A stretch of 8,775 bases of DNA from Burkholderiales bacterium. Lineage in GTDB: Bacteria; Pseudomonadota; Gammaproteobacteria; Burkholderiales; Burkholderiaceae_C. Below, piece after piece: positions 1 to 6,515 of this stretch. How positions within the stretch are numbered: the first letter of the stretch is position 1; every line of letters begins with the position of its first letter. The stretch is taken from positions 1 through 8,775 of the forward strand of contig JAABPT010000027.1 in the NCBI GenBank assembly GCA_011391855.1, in the 5' to 3' direction. The notes below the pieces were generated by a model that was not told the DNA's origin, searched no databases, and saw nothing but the letters and a program-made list of their open reading frames with translations. The position numbers and the translations under genes were made by a program.

Positions 1-1
1 C

Positions 2-274
2 CTGCGCGAGGACACCTCCATCGTGCCCGATCCGGCCGACCGCGCCACCATCGAGGAAGAGCATGCGCTGGAGCTGCGCACGCGCGACCGCGAACGCAAG
101 CTGCTGAAGAAGATCGCGCAGTCGCTGGCCCGGCTGGACAGCGGCGACTACGGCTATTGCGACGAAACCGGCGAACCCATCGGCCTGCAGCGCCTGCTCG
201 CCCGGCCCACCGCCACCTTGTCGCTGGAAGCCCAGCAAAGGCGTGAACTGAAGCAGAAGATGTTCGGCGACTGA
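2..274 (+). CDS. dksA: DksA, RNA polymerase-binding transcription factor (3' part; 5' end outside window)
   Basis: DksA binds the secondary channel of RNA polymerase and, with ppGpp, reprograms initiation at rRNA and amino-acid promoters; it acts in the cytoplasm. About 90 C-terminal residues are present; E. coli DksA has 151, so roughly the first 60 are missing. The coiled-coil tip DPADRA is encoded at 29-46 and keeps the two aspartates and alanine needed for activity in E. coli (D71, D74, A76). The helix LRTRDRERKLLKKI follows, then the globular finger region YGYCDETGEPIG and ARPTATLSLEA. Of the four zinc-ligand cysteines in E. coli only the first remains (codon 158-160); the others are Thr (167), Ser (221) and Ala (230). 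This resembles the zinc-independent, single-cysteine DksA proteins known from some proteobacteria. The gene stops 56 bases before the STAS-type gene. Identification is firm; zinc independence is inferred. Confidence 0.95.
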   Translation: MREDTSIVPDPADRATIEEEHALELRTRDRERKLLKKIAQSLARLDSGDYGYCDETGEPIGLQRLLARPTATLSLEAQQRRELKQKMFGD

Positions 275-317
275 CCGGCAGGGCCCCGAGCGAGCGCGGC
301 CGCAGCGACCCCCCGGT

Positions 318-323
318 TACCAT
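318..323 (+). promoter_or_regulatory. Possible -10 element giving a leaderless or near-leaderless transcript of the STAS-type gene
   Basis: The hexamer TACCAT matches four of six positions of TATAAT and ends seven bases before the ATG at 331. No Shine-Dalgarno sequence lies between them or just upstream. No convincing -35 sequence is visible about 17 bases upstream, so this is only a weak candidate. Read-through from dksA across the 56-base gap is an alternative. Confidence 0.25.
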
Positions 324-330
324 TTGCCAC

Positions 331-2082
331 ATGGCCGAGAACGAGAGCTTCTTCCGCAAGGTGGTCCGGTTCGTCGCGAACCCCGCCACCGACTGGACCG
401 AGCTCAATACCCGCCAGGACGAGACCCGCGAACTCGAGCTCGAGAAGTCCGAGCTCAAGGCCATGATCGAGCGCAAGCGGCGCAACGACTTCGTGCGCAA
501 GCGCGAATTCGACATGTTGCGCCGCGTGCGCCGCGAGGGTCTCTCGCCCGAACAGCTGGCGGCGCTGGGCGGCTCTTCGCGCATCGACGACTCCGAGGCC
601 CGGCTGCCTGACAGCAACCTGGCCCGCACCGACGGCGTGAAGGCCAAGATCGACGAGATCGAGCAGCAGATGGTGGGCGACGCCGGATTCACCACCACCG
701 TGCGCAAGCCCATCGGTCTGCAGCACACCGCCACGCAACCGGCACCGCTGCCGCGCCGCGGGGCGCCGCCCAGCACTGGCGGCGGCGTGCTCGACGACGG
801 CGAGTCGCTGCCGCCGCTGCCGCCGCTGCCCGACTATCCGCTGCCGCCGGTCGCCGCGCCGGCGCCGGTGCAGATGTCCGGCGGCCTGCCCCCGCTGGCC
901 CCGCTCAAGTCGGTGTCCTTCGGCAGCGCCGCCCCCGCAGCGGCCGGCGCGAGCAGCGACTTGCGCAGCCCGTTCGAGGTGGAGGTCAGCGAAGTCGTGC
1001 ACGACCCCGAGCTCGACGAAGCCGTGATCGCCTTCGCCAATGCCGACTTCGCGCAGTGCGAGGAAGCCCTGCAGCGCATCACCGGCGCCAGCGGCGCGCG
1101 CGCCCAGCACGCCGAGACCTGGCTGGTGCTGTTCGACCTGTACCGCGCCACCGGCCAGCAGCAGCGCTTCGAGAGCCTGGCCGTGGAATATGCGCAGCAG
1201 TTCGGCTGGTCGGCGCCGCAGTGGTATTCGCTGCCCAAACTGGTGGCCGACGCACTGGCCGATGAGCCGCTGGCCCGACATCGCGACTCGGCCCTGGGCG
1301 ACGTGGGCTGGATCTGCCCGGAGCTGCTCGACATCGACGCCGTGGCGCGGCTGCGCTCGCAGACGCTGCAGATGCCGCTGCCCTGGGTCTTCGACTGGAG
1401 CCAGCTGCGCGGCGTGGACGCCGAAGCCGCCATGCAACTGTCGGCGCTGTTCCGCCTGTGGGCCGGCCAGGCGCTGGAAATACGCTGGCTGGCCGGCGAC
1501 CGCCTGTTCCACGTGCTGCAGGAAGAAGCGCCCACCGGTGCGCGCGACGCCGACCCGGCCTTCTGGCTGACGCGCCTGGACGCGCTGCGCCTGGCCAACC
1601 GCGCCGACCAGTTCGACGAGGCTGCCATCGACTACTGCGTCACCTACGAGGTGTCGCCGCCTTCGTGGGAGGCGGCGCGCTGCAAGGTGCATATCAGCGG
1701 CTCGGGGCTGGCCACGCGCACGCCTTCGCTTTCGATGGTGAGCGAGGTCTCGACCAGTTTCCTGGAGTCGGGCCTGATCGACAGCCCGACGAGCGGCGTG
1801 GAGATGGCGCACGTGGAACTGTCGGGGCAGCTGGTGGGCGATATCGGAGCCACGCTGGCCCGGCTGCAGGGCCAGCTCGGTACGGCGCCGGTGGTCAGCG
1901 TCTCGTGCGCACGGTTGATCCGCGTCGATTTCATCGCCGCCGGCGACCTGCTGAACTGGGTGCTGTCGCGACGCAATGAAAATCGGGCCGTCCATTTTGT
2001 CGACGCCCACCGCCTGGTGGCGCTGTTCTTCGGCGCCATGGGCATCAACGAGCATGCCAAGGTTCAGGTCAGGAAGGTCTGA
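331..2082 (+). CDS. Large cytoplasmic STAS-domain protein with an apparent tandem [helical hairpin + STAS-like] repeat
   Basis: A 583-residue protein with no signal peptide or membrane segment, so probably cytoplasmic. Residues about 25-75 are charged and helical (coiled-coil-like). Residues about 140-205 are a Pro/Ala-rich linker with LPPLPPLP-type runs. Residues 261-300 look like a TPR-type helical hairpin, 322-400 like a STAS fold, 409-448 like a second hairpin, and 490-583 like a C-terminal STAS domain (VELSGQLVGD; VDFIAAGDLLNWV). STAS domains act in anti-sigma partner switching, in MlaB-type lipid transport and as protein-binding modules. The position after the VD pair, often a phosphorylated Ser/Thr, is not one here, so a binding or scaffold role fits better than a phospho-switch. 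I recall STAS-annotated proteins at this place beside hslVU in Burkholderiales. The function is unknown. The ATG at 331 is the first in the frame and has no clear Shine-Dalgarno. Confidence 0.88.
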   Translation: MAENESFFRKVVRFVANPATDWTELNTRQDETRELELEKSELKAMIERKRRNDFVRKREFDMLRRVRREGLSPEQLAALGGSSRIDDSEARLPDSNLARTDGVKAKIDEIEQQMVGDAGFTTTVRKPIGLQHTATQPAPLPRRGAPPSTGGGVLDDGESLPPLPPLPDYPLPPVAAPAPVQMSGGLPPLAPLKSVSFGSAAPAAAGASSDLRSPFEVEVSEVVHDPELDEAVIAFANADFAQCEEALQRITGASGARAQHAETWLVLFDLYRATGQQQRFESLAVEYAQQFGWSAPQWYSLPKLVADALADEPLARHRDSALGDVGWICPELLDIDAVARLRSQTLQMPLPWVFDWSQLRGVDAEAAMQLSALFRLWAGQALEIRWLAGDRLFHVLQEEAPTGARDADPAFWLTRLDALRLANRADQFDEAAIDYCVTYEVSPPSWEAARCKVHISGSGLATRTPSLSMVSEVSTSFLESGLIDSPTSGVEMAHVELSGQLVGDIGATLARLQGQLGTAPVVSVSCARLIRVDFIAAGDLLNWVLSRRNENRAVHFVDAHRLVALFFGAMGINEHAKVQVRKV

Positions 2083-2096
2083 CCGCGCGCGGCCGG

Positions 2097-2124
2097 CTTG
2101 ATCCGGGCCGCAACGGCCCCACCT
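2097..2124 (+). promoter_or_regulatory. Candidate sigma-32 (RpoH) heat-shock promoter for hslVU
   Basis: CTTGAT (2097-2102), 14 bases, then CCCCACCT (2117-2124). The sigma-32 consensus is CTTGAA, about 13-15 bases, then CCCCATnT. The -35 matches five of six positions, and the -10 differs only at its sixth base. From memory, E. coli dnaK P1 has the same CTTGAT and a similar spacing. Transcription would start near 2130-2132, leaving a leader of about 4-6 bases before the hslV ATG at 2136. This fits the absence of a Shine-Dalgarno there. HslVU is a classic heat-shock operon, which supports the call; it remains a motif match. Confidence 0.55.
2105..2119 (+). repeat. Perfect 6-bp inverted repeat with 3-base loop in the gap before hslV
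   Basis: GGGCCG (2105-2110), loop CAA, CGGCCC (2114-2119). As RNA this would form a short, very GC-rich hairpin at the end of read-through transcripts from the STAS-type gene. No T run follows, so it does not look like an intrinsic terminator. It lies inside the spacer and -10 of the sigma-32-like promoter candidate, so part of its symmetry may come from the CCCC of that element. Confidence 0.4.
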
Positions 2125-2135
2125 CTGAACGACTC

Positions 2136-2672
2136 ATGGAAAACTATCACGGCACCACCATCGTCAGCGTGCGCCGCGGGCCGCTGGTAGCGCTGGGCGG
2201 CGACGGCCAGGTCACTTTGGGCAATATCGTCGTCAAGTCCAGCGCGCGCAAGGTCCGCAAGCTGCACCGCGACCAGGTGCTGGCCGGCTTTGCCGGCGCC
2301 ACGGCCGACGCCTTCACACTTTTCGAGCGCTTCGAGGCCAAGCTGGAAAAGCACCAGGGCCACCTGCAGCGCGCCGCCATCGAGCTGACCAAGGACTGGC
2401 GCACCGACCGCGTGCTGCGCCGGCTGGAAGCCATGCTGGCGGTGGCCGACCGCGAGTGCTCGCTCATCATCACCGGCAACGGCGACGTGCTGGAGCCCGA
2501 ATACGGCATCGTCTCCATCGGCTCCGGCGGCGCCTACGCGCAGGCCGCTGCGCGCGCGCTGCTGGACCATACCGAGATGACGCCGGCGCAGATCGTCAAG
2601 CGCTCGCTCGAAATCGCCGGCGACCTGTGCATCTACACCAACCAGCACCACACGGTCGAGAGTCTCGAATGA
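2136..2672 (+). CDS. hslV: HslV (ClpQ), peptidase subunit of the ATP-dependent HslUV protease
   Basis: HslV is the proteasome-like threonine peptidase that forms a double hexameric ring in the cytoplasm and degrades proteins unfolded by HslU. The 178-residue product matches the family from end to end. The catalytic Thr-Thr-Ile-Val-Ser-Val stretch starts at Thr7 (codon 2154-2156), after the propeptide MENYHG, which must be removed to free the N-terminal threonine. E. coli HslV loses only Met, so the longer propeptide is a lineage feature. GGDGQVTLGN holds the conserved Asp (D23); K39 corresponds to the catalytic Lys33. TADAFTLFERFE, KDWRTDR, ITGNGDV, GSGGAYAQAAARALL and CIYTN are standard family blocks. 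The gene lies 53 bases after the STAS-type gene behind a sigma-32-like promoter, and its stop overlaps the hslU start. The start is set by the family N-terminus. Confidence 0.97.
   Translation: MENYHGTTIVSVRRGPLVALGGDGQVTLGNIVVKSSARKVRKLHRDQVLAGFAGATADAFTLFERFEAKLEKHQGHLQRAAIELTKDWRTDRVLRRLEAMLAVADRECSLIITGNGDVLEPEYGIVSIGSGGAYAQAAARALLDHTEMTPAQIVKRSLEIAGDLCIYTNQHHTVESLE
2656..2668 (+). repeat. 13-base perfect palindrome abutting the hslU start codon
   Basis: TCGAGA (2656-2661), centre G, TCTCGA (2663-2668); the hslU ATG begins at the next base. As RNA it can fold as a five-pair stem with an AGT loop. It contains GAGAG (2658-2662), the only Shine-Dalgarno-like sequence for hslU. Ribosomes finishing hslV would melt it, so it could enforce translational coupling. 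That role is inferred; the palindrome is directly seen. Confidence 0.45.
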
Positions 2673-4000
2673 GCATGACCCCGCAGGAAATCGTCTCCGA
2701 ACTCGACCGCCACATCGTCGGCCAGCACAAGGCCAAGCGTGCGGTGGCCATTGCGCTGCGCAACCGCTGGCGGCGCCAGCAGGTGGACGAAAAGCTGCGT
2801 GCCGAGATCACGCCCAAGAACATTCTCATGATCGGGCCCACCGGGGTGGGCAAGACCGAGATCGCGCGCCGCCTGGCGCGGCTGGCCGACGCGCCCTTCA
2901 TCAAGGTCGAGGCCACCAAGTTCACCGAGGTGGGTTATGTCGGCAAGGACGTGGACACCATCATCCGCGACCTGCTCGACGTGGCGGTGAAGGAAGAGCG
3001 CGAACGCCAGATGCGCACCAAGCGCGCCGCCGCCGAGGACGCCGCCGAGGAGCGCGTGCTCGACATCCTGGTGCCCCCGCCGCGCAGCACGCCGGGCTTC
3101 ACGAGCGACACGCCACCGGCCGACAACACGGCGCGCCAGGTGATGCGCAAGCGGCTGCGTGAAGGCAGCCTGGACGACAAGGAGGTCGACATCGAGGTCG
3201 CTGAGGCCAAGCCGTCGCTGGAAATCCTGGGCCCGCAGGGCATGGAGGAGATGGCCGAACAGCTCAAGGGCCTGTTCAGCCAGATGGGCAGCGCCAAGCG
3301 CAAGTCGCGCAAGCTCAAGATCGGCCAGGCACTGCAACTGCTGATCGACGAGGAAGCCGGCAAGCTGGTCAACGAGGACGAGATCCGCGCCGCCGCGTTG
3401 GCCAACGCCGAAGGCAACGGCATCGTCTTCATCGACGAGATCGACAAGGTGGCGTCGCGCCAGGAACATGGCGGTGCCGAGGTCAGCCGCCAGGGCGTGC
3501 AGCGCGACCTGCTGCCGCTGGTGGAGGGCACCACCGTCAATACCAAGTACGGCATGGTCAAGACCGACCACATGCTGTTCATCGCCAGCGGCGCCTTCCA
3601 CCTGGCCAAGCCCAGCGACCTGATCCCCGAATTGCAGGGCCGCTTCCCGATCCGCGTCGAACTCGGCTCGCTGAGCGTGGAAGACTTCGAAGCCATCCTC
3701 ACCAGCACGCAGGCCAGCCTGGTCAAGCAATACACCGCGCTGCTGGCCACCGAAGGCGTGACGCTGGACTTCAAGCCCGAAGCGGTGCGCCGGCTGGCGC
3801 AGATTGCCTTCGACGTGAACGAACGCACCGAGAATATCGGCGCCCGCCGCCTGGCCACGGTGATGGAGCGGCTGCTCGACGAGGTGAGCTTCGACGCCCC
3901 CAACCGCAGCGGCCAGACGGTGGTGCTGGACGCCCGGGCGGTGGACGACCGCCTGGCCGAGTTGGCGAAGAACGAAGACCTCTCGCGCTACATTCTCTGA
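2669..4000 (+). CDS. hslU: HslU (ClpY), AAA+ unfoldase of the HslUV protease
   Basis: HslU is the hexameric ATPase that recognises, unfolds and threads substrates into HslV. From the ATG at 2669 the product has 443 residues, the same length as E. coli HslU, and begins MSMTPQEIVSELDRHIVGQ. Walker A is GPTGVGKT (56-63), the pore loop GYVG (89-92) and Walker B GIVFIDEID (251-259). GRFPIRVEL carries a likely arginine finger (R325), and NIGARRL (389-395) is the sensor-2 motif. The variable I-domain occupies roughly 110-240. The C-terminus EDLSRYIL is the tail that docks into HslV. The start overlaps the hslV stop as ATGA, so the pair is translationally coupled and presumably made in fixed ratio. 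An ATG two codons further in (2675) is a possible alternative. The reading frame stays open upstream to 2456, but that part lies inside hslV and has no family similarity. Confidence 0.97.
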   Translation: MSMTPQEIVSELDRHIVGQHKAKRAVAIALRNRWRRQQVDEKLRAEITPKNILMIGPTGVGKTEIARRLARLADAPFIKVEATKFTEVGYVGKDVDTIIRDLLDVAVKEERERQMRTKRAAAEDAAEERVLDILVPPPRSTPGFTSDTPPADNTARQVMRKRLREGSLDDKEVDIEVAEAKPSLEILGPQGMEEMAEQLKGLFSQMGSAKRKSRKLKIGQALQLLIDEEAGKLVNEDEIRAAALANAEGNGIVFIDEIDKVASRQEHGGAEVSRQGVQRDLLPLVEGTTVNTKYGMVKTDHMLFIASGAFHLAKPSDLIPELQGRFPIRVELGSLSVEDFEAILTSTQASLVKQYTALLATEGVTLDFKPEAVRRLAQIAFDVNERTENIGARRLATVMERLLDEVSFDAPNRSGQTVVLDARAVDDRLAELAKNEDLSRYIL

Positions 4001-4016
4001 CGCCAGTCAGCGTCCC

Positions 4017-4020
4017 GGAG
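4017..4020 (+). promoter_or_regulatory. Ribosome binding site of the aldo/keto reductase gene
   Basis: GGAG followed by nine bases and the ATG at 4030. This is a clear Shine-Dalgarno sequence, unlike those of the STAS-type gene, hslV and amn. It fixes the start and fits internal translation on an mRNA read through from hslU. Confidence 0.65.
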
Positions 4021-4029
4021 AACCCGCCC

Positions 4030-4986
4030 ATGCATTTCCGACCCCTCGGCCGCAGTGGCCTGGCCACCGCGCCGCTGGCCTTCGGCGGCAATGTCTTCGG
4101 CTGGACCGCCGACAAGGCCACCTCGTTCGACCTGCTCGACGCCTTCGTCGACGGCGGTTTCAACCTCGTCGACACCGCCGACATCTACTCGCGCTGGGCG
4201 CCCGGGCACAGCGGTGGCGAAAGCGAAGCCCTCATCGGCCAGTGGCTGGCGGCCAGCGGCAAGCGCCACCGCGTGCTCATCGCCACCAAGGTGGGCAAGC
4301 CGATGGGAGACGAAGGCTCGGGCCGCGCGGGCCTGAGCCGGCGCTGGATCCGGCAGGCCGTGGAAGACTCGCTGCGCCGCCTGCAAACCGACCACATCGA
4401 CCTCTACCAGAGCCACGACGACGATGCGGCCACGCCGCTGGAAGAGACGCTGTCGGCCTTCGCCGAACTGATGCAGGAAGGCAAGGTGCGCGCCATCGGT
4501 GCGTCCAACCACAGCGCAGCGCGCCTGGCCGATGCGCTGGCGACCAGCGCACGGCTCGGGCTGCCGCGCTACGAGACGCTGCAGCCGCTGTTCAACCTGG
4601 CCGACCGCGCGCCCTTCGAAGCCGAACTGCAGCCGCTGTGCCTGGCCGAAGGCCTGGGCGTGATCAATTTCTTCGGCCTGGCGCGCGGTTTCCTCAGCGG
4701 CAAGTACCGCAGCGAGGCCGACCTGGGCCAGAGCCCGCGCGGCGGCGGCGTCAAGGGCTACCTGAACGAACGCGGCCTGCGCATCCTGGCCGCGCTGGAC
4801 AGCGTGGCGGAAGAGCTCGGCGCCACCCCGGCCCAGGTGGCGTTGGCCTGGCAGATCGCGCAGCCCGGCATCACCGCACCCATCGTCAGCGCCACCTCGG
4901 TGGCGCAGTGGCAGGAACTGGCCGGCGCGGCTCGGCTGGCGCTGACCGCCGGGCAGGTCGATCGGCTGACACTCGCCAGCGCCTGA
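4030..4986 (+). CDS. Aldo/keto reductase family oxidoreductase
   Basis: A 318-residue cytoplasmic enzyme of the NADPH-dependent aldo/keto reductase superfamily, which reduces aldehydes and ketones to alcohols. It opens with the family N-terminus (RPLGRSGLATAPLAFGG). The full catalytic tetrad is visible: Asp48 and Tyr53 in NLVDTADIYS, Lys87 in LIATKVG and His129 in DLYQSHDDD. Later blocks are GKVRAIGASNHS, the NFFGLARGFLSGKY strand-loop, and the C-terminal cofactor region APIVSATSVAQWQEL. Length is normal for the single-domain (beta/alpha)8 members. The gene follows hslU after 29 bases with no terminator visible, so it is probably cotranscribed at least in part; amn follows after 41 bases. The substrate cannot be told from sequence, and the nearest named subfamily is uncertain. 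Confidence 0.93.
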   Translation: MHFRPLGRSGLATAPLAFGGNVFGWTADKATSFDLLDAFVDGGFNLVDTADIYSRWAPGHSGGESEALIGQWLAASGKRHRVLIATKVGKPMGDEGSGRAGLSRRWIRQAVEDSLRRLQTDHIDLYQSHDDDAATPLEETLSAFAELMQEGKVRAIGASNHSAARLADALATSARLGLPRYETLQPLFNLADRAPFEAELQPLCLAEGLGVINFFGLARGFLSGKYRSEADLGQSPRGGGVKGYLNERGLRILAALDSVAEELGATPAQVALAWQIAQPGITAPIVSATSVAQWQELAGAARLALTAGQVDRLTLASA

Positions 4987-5015
4987 TCGCTGAGCGCCGT
5001 GGGCGCAGGCTGGCC

Positions 5016-5021
5016 GACAAT
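5016..5021 (+). promoter_or_regulatory. Possible -10 element just upstream of the amn start
   Basis: GACAAT matches four of six positions of TATAAT and ends six bases before the amn ATG at 5028. No Shine-Dalgarno is seen in the 41-base gap. The spacing would give a transcript beginning at or very near the start codon. No good -35 hexamer is visible, so support is weak, although the arrangement resembles that before the STAS-type gene. Confidence 0.3.
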
Positions 5022-5027
5022 GCCGTC

Positions 5028-6515
5028 ATGCACACGCCCCCGTATATCGCTCCGGCCCGCTTCGACAACGCCGAGGACGCGTTGGCCCTCGTCCAGACCA
5101 TCTACCGCGGCAGCATCGGGCACCTGCGCAGCGCGCTGCAGCGCTTCGTGGCCGGTGAAGACGACGGCCAGCACGTGCGTGCCTGCTACCCCTTCGTGCG
5201 CGTGCGCACCGACACCGTGGCGCGTGCCGATTCGCGGCTGAGTTACGGCTTCGTGGCCGGTCCCGGCCACTACGAGACCACGCTGACACGGCCAGACCTC
5301 TTCGGCGACTACTACCTGGAGCAGTTCCGGCTGCTGCTGAAAAACCACGGCGTGCCCCTGGAGGTGGGCACCAGTACGCAGCCCATTCCGGTGCACTTCT
5401 CGCTGGCCGAGAACGACCACCTGGAAGGTTCGCTGCCGCCGCAGCGGCGCCTGCGCATGCGCGACCTGTTCGACCTGCCCGACCTGGCGTCCATGGACGA
5501 CGGCATCGCCAACGGCACCCACGACCCCCAGCCGGGCGAGCCGCATCCGCTGGCGCTGTTCACGGCGCCGCGCGTGGACTATTCGCTGCACCGCCTGCGC
5601 CACTACAGCGGCACGCAGCCGGACTATTTTCAGAATTTCGTGCTGTTTACGAACTACCAGTTCTATATCGACGAATTCATCAAGCTCGGCCGCGAGCGCA
5701 TGGCCGACCCGGCGGGCGACTACGACGCCTTCGTCGAGCCCGGCAACGTGGTCACCCGTCGTACCGGCAAACCGGTGCAACCCGGCGACGGCCTCGGCAT
5801 CGCCCCGCCGCGGTTGCCGCAGATGCCGGCCTACCACCTGGTGCGGCCCGACAGCAGCGGCATCACCATGGTCAATATCGGCGTCGGCCCGGCCAACGCG
5901 AAGACCATCACCGACCACATTGCCGTGCTGCGCCCGCACGCCTGGCTGATGCTGGGCCACTGCGCCGGGCTGCGCAACAGCCAGCAGCTCGGCGACTACG
6001 TGCTGGCCCACGCCTACATGCGCGAGGACCATGTGCTCGACGAAGACCTGCCGCTGTGGGTGCCCATTCCCGCGCTGGCCGAAGTGCAGGTGGCACTGGA
6101 AACGGCCGTGGCCGACATCACGCAGATCAAGGGCTACGAGCTCAAGCGCATCCTGCGCACCGGCACCGTGGCCAGCACCGACAACCGCAACTGGGAACTG
6201 TTGCCGGCGCGCGCCAGCAGCAACCCCGAGCGCCGCTTCAGCCAGAGCCGCGCCGTGGCGCTGGACATGGAAAGCGCCACCATCGCCGCCAACGGCTTTC
6301 GCTTCCGCGTGCCCTACGGCACCTTGCTGTGCGTGAGCGACAAGCCGCTGCACGGCGAGATCAAGTTGCCGGGCATGGCCAACACCTTCTACCGCGAACG
6401 CGTGGACCAGCACCTGCGCATCGGCATGCGCGCCATCGAGCTGCTGCGCCAGGAACGGCCGGGCAGCCTGCACAGCCGCAAGCTGCGCAGTTTTGCCGAG
6501 GTGGCGTTCCAATAG
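5028..6515 (+). CDS. amn: AMP nucleosidase
   Basis: Amn hydrolyses AMP to adenine and ribose 5-phosphate in the cytoplasm, helping control AMP and adenylate pools. The 495-residue product is close to the E. coli length (484). The N-terminal AMP nucleosidase domain includes YPFVRV, SYGFVAGPGHYETTLTRP and the FQNFVLFTNYQFYIDEF block. The C-terminal half is a nucleoside-phosphorylase-like fold: MVNIGVGPANAKTITDH from residue 281, GHCAGLRNSQ from 310, ALDMES with Glu415 at the ribose site, and LLCVSDKPLHGEIKLPG with Asp438 as the likely base-contacting acid. Amn is a hexamer activated by MgATP and inhibited by phosphate in E. coli. The ATG at 5028 was chosen because the family N-terminus begins there; the frame is open back to 4242 but overlaps the reductase gene. 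No terminator hairpin with a T run is seen after the stop. Confidence 0.95.
   Translation: MHTPPYIAPARFDNAEDALALVQTIYRGSIGHLRSALQRFVAGEDDGQHVRACYPFVRVRTDTVARADSRLSYGFVAGPGHYETTLTRPDLFGDYYLEQFRLLLKNHGVPLEVGTSTQPIPVHFSLAENDHLEGSLPPQRRLRMRDLFDLPDLASMDDGIANGTHDPQPGEPHPLALFTAPRVDYSLHRLRHYSGTQPDYFQNFVLFTNYQFYIDEFIKLGRERMADPAGDYDAFVEPGNVVTRRTGKPVQPGDGLGIAPPRLPQMPAYHLVRPDSSGITMVNIGVGPANAKTITDHIAVLRPHAWLMLGHCAGLRNSQQLGDYVLAHAYMREDHVLDEDLPLWVPIPALAEVQVALETAVADITQIKGYELKRILRTGTVASTDNRNWELLPARASSNPERRFSQSRAVALDMESATIAANGFRFRVPYGTLLCVSDKPLHGEIKLPGMANTFYRERVDQHLRIGMRAIELLRQERPGSLHSRKLRSFAEVAFQ

Noticed and set aside
275..330. Terminator or operator between dksA and the STAS-type gene (GCGGCCGC palindrome at 296-303)
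   Set aside because: An eight-base GC palindrome is common in DNA of this composition, cannot form a proper hairpin loop, and has no T run.
808..834. CCGCTG-type nucleotide repeats in the STAS-type gene
   Set aside because: They are imperfect and explained by the Leu-Pro-Pro linker they encode.
154..2055. 633-codon open frame on the minus strand opposite dksA and the STAS-type gene
   Set aside because: Its translation is rich in Arg, Ala, Gln and His with no domain pattern. It is the expected antisense shadow of a high-GC gene, and the + strand has recognisable proteins throughout.
2456..2668. N-terminal extension of HslU in the same frame
   Set aside because: It lies wholly inside hslV, its composition is Arg/Ala-rich shadow sequence, and from 2669 HslU already has the exact family length.
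2633..3730. 365-codon minus-strand open frame opposite hslU
   Set aside because: Antisense shadow; HslU is conserved across the entire stretch on the + strand.
4242..5027. N-terminal extension of Amn in the same frame
   Set aside because: It overlaps the reductase gene and has shadow composition. The AMP nucleosidase N-terminus starts at 5028.
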